Origin: Corinectria fuckeliana
Taxonomy: Eukaryota > Ascomycota > Sordariomycetes > Hypocreales > Nectriaceae
Assembly (NCBI GenBank): GCA_019137255.1
Contig: WPDH01000004.1
Coordinates: 620,001-684,000, forward strand
Direction: 5' to 3'
DNA length: 64,000 nucleotides
In this document: one piece after another, positions 57,503-64,000 of the stretch
Numbering within the stretch: the first letter of the stretch is position 1
Layout: every line of letters begins with the position of its first letter
Notes under the pieces: model-generated
What the model was told of the DNA's origin: nothing
What the model saw: the letters and a program-made list of their open reading frames with translations, nothing else
Databases searched by the model: none
Position numbers and translations under genes: made by a program

Positions 57503-59339
57503 CCTAGGCAAGGAATAAGACAGCTCTCTGTATGATTCAACAGAGTCGTGATGAGAAACTCAGTTGTGAGCATCAACAACTGTGTAGCGAATGTGAGAGT
57601 GACAAAACCTAGTTGCTCGAATATCAATATTATGGTGAAGTGACACTTATAGAACTTGCATTTTCACTCACATCCCATACTCTTCATTGCGAATAGGCAT
57701 ACGCCGTATAATCACAGCTGTATAGAACTTTTGGTTTGGGAATGCCATTGGCTCAAAGAAAATAGGAACTCGGAGGAAATGTTACCTAGAGAGTCGAAAA
57801 GAAATAACATGTCATCTCAACCAACACTCCGACTTAAACCCGAAAAGACTAGAACTTCCGTCATTATCATGAACCTTTCACCTCAACCAAAAGTCTGACT
57901 TAGCCCCGGAGATAGCAATTCCATCATTGTCAGTTAATCAAGGGGCCTTGGCTTCAACTAACGGGTAGTACTAACGATGAAGCTAGATTCGGGCTTCCGG
58001 ATACTTGGCGATCGATTTAGTGCTTTGCTGTGCCGGAGCAGGAAAATGACTTAATTTGATAGGAACACCAATCGTACCTTGAACGAAGTCAACTGCTGCC
58101 TTTAATGTGTCGCCTCTGGTCACCCTCACTTGACATGCTCATAATGTTGCGCTGGTAGCACCGAGAGTGACTTGTGGTCTTTCGGACAATATCATGCTTG
58201 GCCTACAGCTAATAAAGATTGACACCAGTACTCTATACATGATAGGTTGTCGTCGCTGTGGAGGGACGGAAAGCGATTGTAAGAGAGAACGGCAGAGAAA
58301 GTGTCTGTCTGCGTGGTAGTAAGCATGGTAGTAAGTAGAGTACGTAGCATTGTGAAGACAGCTTCTTCATACATATTTAGGTATGCGAGTCACCGTCGGT
58401 TAGATGGTGAAGGGGCGGCAGTGCTAGAGGGGCACGGTTTCGCGGAGGAAGAGAGCAGAGAGCCTTGACAAACGGGCGCCCAGTCGGATATATATCAAAG
58501 CGAATCAGTGGACTTGATCAACATGTCTCCTTCTCTACCAAGAACATGTCATGGTCTTCGCTTCCCGGCTCAACTTCGACTTAGCTCTTTATCAGCCCCT
58601 GTCAGCCCGCATTAGCTGTTCCTTAACATCCATTACTCCTGTCACCTTATCTAACATGACAAGGCGGGTTTAATGACTTATCTTTGTACAAATGTGAGAC
58701 CACGGGTTCGCCTGGACCCTGCTTCGGCTACACCGGCAGCTGAAGGCATCGGCATTTCTTCATTTGGGCGCGGATATGCATGTTATCGCTAGCGTATTAC
58801 GCTGACGCCGACCGAATAGCTAGGAAATGCACAATGCGGGAAAGCCCAGATCAGGCTGTGGAGGAAAATCCGATATGTCAAGCACTATCGTCTCAGCCCC
58901 CAATCACTGACTATGTTAATGGACCATCCCTACATTCAACTGCTGCATGGCCGTGGACGTTTTCAACCAACAAGCTAATTGTGTGTACAGAAGAAGAAAC
59001 ACGTCAAATTAGGCAGTAGGTGGCGGTAGAGTTACCAGGCTGATCCAGTCTGATCTAGTTGGGGTTGAAATACTCTCTACAAAGATAACCGACCCGGTAC
59101 GCATCACGGATTTCTTCATTCCTACCTACATCGCTCCGCCTGTATTGCAGATGAATATTCCGCGTCAAAGAAAATTGGATTATCTCTTTGCTACAAGCGT
59201 TTACCCTCTCGCTCTCTGACCAAGTCGTGACGGGTTGCTTCCCAACGCGGACTTCCGAACGCTGATGCAATGTCGTGCAACGCAGCCTTGGCTGATCAGT
59301 CAGAACCTCCCATTACCACCTAGCCTGCAATTGAAGGGA
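57503..59339. other. Spacer with unassigned coding-like scraps
   Basis: No intact gene. A plus-strand frame at 58780-59019 (79 codons, ATG start, containing WPWTFSTNKLIVCTEEETRQ) and a frame near 59058-59200 (VGVEILSTKI, then IPTYIAPPVLQMNIP) are protein-like. Their position just upstream of the ankyrin-CorA remnant suggests they could be its 5' part, but I cannot show it. Confidence 0.4.
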
Positions 59340-62175
59340 AAAAGACCGACTTAACTTCTTTCAAGGACCATGAACAACCCGCCCACCTACCTCCCGAGGA
59401 GGCCAGCGTTTCCAAACATTTGTCCCATGAGAGCGACGAAAATGAGAATGTTAAGCACGGTCGAAAGAGTCTACATCAAGCGATACGGCTTATAGAAGAA
59501 GGTCGTGCAAGCGATGCAAACATTTTGGAGCTGACGAAGATGGACTCACTGCGCTTCACTACGGCAGCCGGACCAGATCTCGGGATTACGAAAACGACTC
59601 CGAGACCAGATCCCGTGGTGCTGTGGTCGAGCTTCTGCTAAAGAACAAGGTAGACCCAGGTTTTAGGACCAACGAGCATGAGACGGCACTGCATTTCGCA
59701 GCAAGAGGTCGCAGCGTTGCGAGAATCGAGATGATTCTCAAGAAGATGAAAAACGAAGACGTCTTGGCCCGACGTCAATAACCTAACTGCATTGGATATT
59801 GCGATCGAACAAAAACAGCAAGATCTCATGGACGCCTTCGTCAATAGCCGGAAGCTCTGCAAAAGCCTCTAGTTGACGGAGCCCTTCTCTGAGTATCAGA
59901 GAGCGCCGAGACTTGAATTTGTGCTCAAGCTGTTCTCGAAAAGCTTTCCGCAGAAAGAAGCCAGAGCACAAGTGGAGCACAAGTAGAGAGTAATCGAGTT
60001 GACAGCATTCATGACGATGCCTCAGGTGCTGTAGCAATTAATTGACTCCTATCATTAGAATCCTCAGACTGAGAATGAGGCTAAGAAGGCCTTGAAACTG
60101 GTGGAAACTCGGAAGATCGAGCCACACGAATCGACGTCTCCCTTCGACACACTCACACACTCAGCCGATAGCAAGAAAGACTATAGCGGCAAAGAGAAAT
60201 TTCCTAAGTACGGGATGATCAAGGATATCTTAAATGACCACCCCACCCCCCCNNAAACCCCCCCCCCCCCCCCCCCCCCCTTCGGATGGATATACCGAGA
60301 CAGCGAAACTTTGGAAGTATCCCAGCTGAAAGTAAACCCCAAGGATCTGAAGGATTACGATGCACTCATTGTTCAGTTTTTCTAGCAGCCGAGAGAATCT
60401 GGGGCTGTTCGGAGGTTCCGGAAGGTAAAAGAGGCTGTTTACGACAAAGGCCCGAAAACAGTTACGGAAGAGACGACAAACCAGCTAAAGGAGCTCTTTA
60501 AGGATAAGACGTCCAGGGCATGTGCTCGCCAGAAGTTGTTCATTGAGACCAGCCCCAAGTTTTCGTGGGTCCATTTACCAGCAGAAGTCTCTAAAGGCAT
60601 GCCAGCAGACGAGAGACAAGTACGCAGAGCTCTTGGCTTCAAAGAAAGAGTACGAAGCATTGTTGGAAGTCTACAGAGACCAGGGGGTTATGCATAGGTC
60701 GTCCACGCTTGACGAATTCTACTATCACTTCGCGACAAATAAGGATTCTTCTATCAAAGACAAGAGATTTTCGCAACGCAACTCAGGTGGTTACTAAGTA
60801 CCTACAACGGAGTGGGGTCTGTGAAGGCGCCCGCTCCACGAACAACACGAACGGCGTCAATAACCTAGAGGAAAGTTAAGAGAAAGCAGGATACTGGCCA
60901 TTGGTCCGAGTAAATCAGCTATGGGTCTGGACTATTGCCAACAGTAAGTCGCGCTGGGAACGTCCACTCCCATTCTGCGTCTCCTAACTGTGTCCAGAGT
61001 GGCTGATAACAGCCACCTCTCACCCAATCGACGGTCCGAAGGATACCTTGTTGGAAGGCATGCTCAACCGCCTTGGTAAACAAGCAGAAGCCGGAGGAAT
61101 CGAGTCACAGCCGGAGTCTACTGATGAGATGAGTAGATTGATCATCGACTACTGCATTAGTTTCTATGAGAGGAGGCGAGAGAGGCAGGAGACACCAGGA
61201 ACCAAGGCGAACCATACTCAGAATGGCACGCAGGAAAAGAAACAGGAAAGCAATCAAGGCAGCACACGATACAGTAATGGGGACGAAGAACTGTCTATTC
61301 GCCAGATCTTTTCTAATTCCATTAACGACATCGTTCGTTAAACCCCATCTTCTTCGTATTATCTACGGACTAATAAACTCTCAGGGGAGCGACGAAACAA
61401 ATCTGTTCCAAGATTTCCGTTTGTAGTTGGGCCAAGATACGGAACGGTCCCAGAGCAGTGGCAAGAAAAATACGCTGTCGTCTTCGTTGGACAAGGGAAT
61501 GAAGAGGGCAACAGAGTTGTTCTGCGACATTAAAGACATCCGCGACGAGATCAATATCCTCAAGTCAGTCGCCACGCCAAAGCACGGTTCAAGAGGGGCT
61601 GCTCGATGGTCGCAAGAAGCAGGATGCCTTTACGGCGGCTTACATTGTCAAGGATATATCAGAGATGGACAAGGTTGCGGAGAGAATCCAGCTAGCCGTG
61701 AGTGAAACATTTTTCTCTTGTTCCTATCCGGTGTTGCTAATCTAGAAACCTCAAGTCAACGCAATCATTTGTCTTCAGCAGAGTTAGCTTGCCAATGATG
61801 AGGCCAAGGAGTCAGTGAAACAGGGAAGGACGCTCATGGTCTTTACTGTTGTCACCAATCTATTCGTGGGTTTGTTCTCTAACTCTACAGCCTCGCTATT
61901 CAGTAGACTAAGGCCTTTATTCTAGCTACCTCTCTTGTTTCTCTCTCTCTTTGCTCTAGACGTTGCCACTTTTGAGAAAGTTTCGAAGTCATATGTAGGC
62001 ACCACTAAAGCCGCTCCACTATCAATGTATACTTTGCGACTAATTTGGCTTTGACTTAGTTGGCGCGTCCTTTTTATTCATATTCTTGGTTACACCTTTG
62101 GCCTTTTATACTATCTACTCTGAGGAACTCAGAGCCTATTTCCGTAAACCAGAGGGAGGCGCTGATGTGAACTGA
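59340..62175 (+). pseudogene. Ankyrin-repeat/CorA-like membrane protein pseudogene
   Basis: A fungal protein with N-terminal ankyrin repeats and a C-terminal CorA-like magnesium-transporter fold can be followed in order. First SLHQAIRLIEEGRASDANI, then after a frameshift DEDGLTALHYGSRTR and HETALHFAARGRSVARIE (two ankyrin repeats, 59538-59760), then NNLTALDIAIEQKQQDLMDAF in a shifted frame. Next: KDYDALIVQFF with a TAG at 60383, FSWVHLPA, LDEFYYHFAT, QVVTKYLQRSG, YWPLVRVNQLWVWTIAN with a GTAAGT intron, KWLITATSHPIDGPKDTLLEG (in two parts) and RLIIDYCISFYERRRE. Then come LSIRQIFSNSINDI, KDIRDEINILKS, AFTAAYIVKDISEMDKVAERIQ, a GTGAGT intron, VNAIICLQQS with a TAG, TLMVFTVVTNLF, LFALDVATFEKVS, and a final hydrophobic span ending SEELRAYFRKPEGG. 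Several stops and frameshifts, plus the gap at 60253, break it. Confidence 0.85.
60238..60284. other. Assembly gap (NN) inside poly-C tract
   Basis: Two unknown bases at 60253-60254 between C-rich runs (CCCCACCCCCCCC before, AAA and about 20 C after). It lies within the ankyrin-CorA remnant, so the frame across it cannot be judged. Confidence 0.85.
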
Positions 62176-62544
62176 TGCAGCCGACAACCCAGAGCCCTCT
62201 TCGGGCGGTGGGCGCGTCAGGAACCCTTACTGGGCACTCCACCACAGGACGAACCGCACAAAGCCGCGCGGATTAAGGGACGGTGATGTGGAATAATGGC
62301 GTCCAAGACATTTATTATTGCCGAGAAGATGTTTGGGGATGAAACGAGACAAAGTTTGTTGTTACTCTATCTGTATCTTGGATTTCCTATCGATAAAGTT
62401 ATGAGCTGATAAACGTAAGCAAGCTGAGCTGTGAATCGTCAGAGTGGCACGAATTCAGCTCTCGAAACAGGAAGGGATTTTGATGTACTTGTGTTTCGTC
62501 TCTGAGTTAACTAGTAGTCTATCAACGCTGCCTCTTTTCTTCTT
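62176..62544. other. Intergenic between remnant and permease gene
   Basis: No gene; presumably includes the 3' UTR of the minus-strand permease gene. Confidence 0.55.
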
Positions 62545-64000
62545 TTAGTTCTTTATCCTTCTGAAACGAGTCACCTTCGACCCATCACTCAACTCTACCC
62601 GGATCTCTTCGTTCTTGTATCCGAAGAGACGAGGGGCAATAACAAATGTGGCGAGGTAGTAGAAAATGCCTAAGGACAGAATTCCGAGAGCAACAACAGA
62701 GGAAAGCCAGTACGGCAGCGAGGTTGTTCCCTTTCCACCAGGAGGACGAACGAAAGGCATGACGATGAGGAACTGTACAAAAATGAGCTTGTTGTCTGAA
62801 AAACTAGGTTGATGGCGATGACTTACAATGTTGCCAGCCATGTAAATGCCAATGACGATCCACGGTGCGCGGAATGGTGATTGGAAATCCTCACGCGGGT
62901 CCAGGCGTATCTTTATCAAGCCAACAGTAATAGCAGCGAACATGACAGTTGTCGGGTAGGTCGACAAGCTGACGACGAATGTAAAGGCATCACCTGCAGG
63001 CGGAGCACAGATGAACAAAATGGTAACACCAAGGTGAAGCACCAAGGCACTGCTGGGGGTCTTGAACGGTCTGTTCTCCATGAAAAGGTTGGAAAATGGC
63101 AGGACGCCGTCTTTCGCCAGCTCTTGGATAACACGAGCTGTGAATGTTAGCGTATGTCGCAACCAAACTACTTCGGGCTAACTTACGGATAGTGAAAGCC
63201 ACTCCGAGGAGATGTCCTAGTGCCGAGAGCGCGACTAGGGCCGGAAGGGCTTTGGTTGCTGCCGAGTGGCCAAATACGTTTTCAAAGAGATTCGCGGCGA
63301 CGGTGACTTTGCCTGCCAGCAGATCCTCCTTTGGGACAGCTGCAAACTGTTTCGCGGATCAGTCAAGGTCATCAGAGCGCGAAGACGAGTTCAAAGAATA
63401 CGTACGTATGCGATATTCGCAAGAATGTAGAGGACAGTAATTGTACCCATTGAGGCTGGCAGTGCAATTCGGAGTGTCTTTTCCGGGTTTCGCACTTCTG
63501 AGAGTACCTAAGAACGATCAGTAAAAAAAGAAAACCAGAAATCATCGAGACGTTTCATAACTCACGGCATTGATATTGTCGTAGCCACCGTAAGAGAAGA
63601 TGACACTGAGGATCGCGCTGCCGATATTGTACCCGCTGCTGGACGTTCCCTCGAAGGCGTTGTGGAAGTTGTTGGGCTTCTCGATCTTCAGATGACCACC
63701 CAACGCCGCAAATCCGCAACAGACAATGAAGAAGAGCGTAAAGAGCTTCACTACTGAGAGGATGTCCTGCAGCCATCTGCCATATCGCGGAGCCACGGTG
63801 TGAATCCCAACTGAGAAAGCGGCTCCTGCAATGGCAATACCGCGGAGTTTCCAGGTGGTTGACTCGACACCAGCTGCAACGAGGATGTACGAGGAGAATG
63901 TGATAGCGTTACTGGCCGAGATCTCTGTTCGTGTTGGTTAGTAACTATGATCACGGAATGAAGGGAGATGACTGACGTAGAAAAACGCAGTAGAAAATGT
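62545..64000 (-). CDS. Amino-acid permease, MUP1/LAT-type (5' end beyond window)
   Basis: Complement exons 62545-62772, 62827-63137, 63187-63346, 63406-63507, 63566-63924 and 63977 to beyond 64000, with introns of 49-59 nt, all GT-AG and in frame; the start lies outside. The visible part (about 394 residues) belongs to the APC superfamily and resembles yeast high-affinity methionine permease Mup1 and LAT transporters. Seen in order: ISASNAITFSSYILVAAGVE, KLFTLFFIVCCGFAALGG, a linker, SVIFSYGGYDNINAVLSEV (a loop conserved in the group), NPEKTLRIALPASMG, AFTIPRVIQELAKDG, and several further membrane spans (about nine in all). The C-terminal tail is short and basic (RIKN). It should import neutral or sulfur amino acids at the plasma membrane; the exact substrate is not determined by sequence. 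It is intact here, in contrast to the decayed genes beside it. Confidence 0.88.

Noticed and set aside
1..64000. CRISPR arrays, bacterial operons, or a secondary-metabolite cluster
   Set aside because: Sequence is eukaryotic with spliceosomal introns; no direct-repeat/spacer arrays, and the single methyltransferase and oxidoreductase are not next to a synthase gene.

Overview
The window is nuclear DNA of a filamentous ascomycete (Pezizomycotina; a Sordariomycete is my best guess, by inference). Coding sequences are split by 47-75 nt introns with GTAAGT/GTATGT-type donors, CTAAC/CTGAC-like branch sites and AG acceptors. Genes stand alone on both strands, with long pyrimidine-rich leaders and no operons. 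The proteins are typical of moulds: GH47 mannosidase, CutA/Cid1-type nucleotidyltransferase, MUP1-like permease and the ankyrin/CorA-like family. All exon joins given here were made by eye from splice signals and reading phase.

Left part (1-8.3 kb): a single-exon GH47 alpha-1,2-mannosidase, a 77-residue zinc-ribbon microprotein, a decayed copy of the 3' half of a homoaconitase gene, several kb of degenerate sequence and a 139-bp MITE with TA target duplication. 8.3-13.2 kb is non-coding apart from repeats and one assembly gap. The middle (13.2-51.1 kb) carries most intact genes: a five-exon Ser/Gly/Pro-rich protein; a catechol-type O-methyltransferase convergent with a thioredoxin-fold AhpC/TSA-like protein; an 8-kb gene-free stretch with a second gap; a 1291-residue nucleotidyltransferase with a long disordered tail; a zinc-free MDR oxidoreductase; a 994-residue BTB-like protein; an SLC35F-type transporter; a tentative small three-exon gene; a secreted 5'-nucleotidase/metallophosphatase; a small secreted cysteine-rich protein; and a CMP/dCMP-type deaminase.

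Right part (51.4-62.2 kb) is a graveyard of fast-evolving fungal families: a kinase-like fragment, a DUF6594-like membrane protein piece, an F-box/leucine-rich gene with stops and frameshifts, a secreted metallopeptidase whose zinc-motif histidine is now tyrosine, and an ankyrin-CorA-like gene. Each is still recognisable because the ancestral protein can be followed across lesions. The window ends inside an intact amino-acid permease of the MUP1/LAT type.

There is no sign of one multi-gene pathway. The best leads are the three-exon gene with a possible 51-nt in-frame micro-exon, the MITE whose terminal repeats differ only by purine transitions, the cluster of decayed genes and the secreted cysteine-rich protein. 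Three NN gaps all lie in G/C homopolymers and look like assembly scars.
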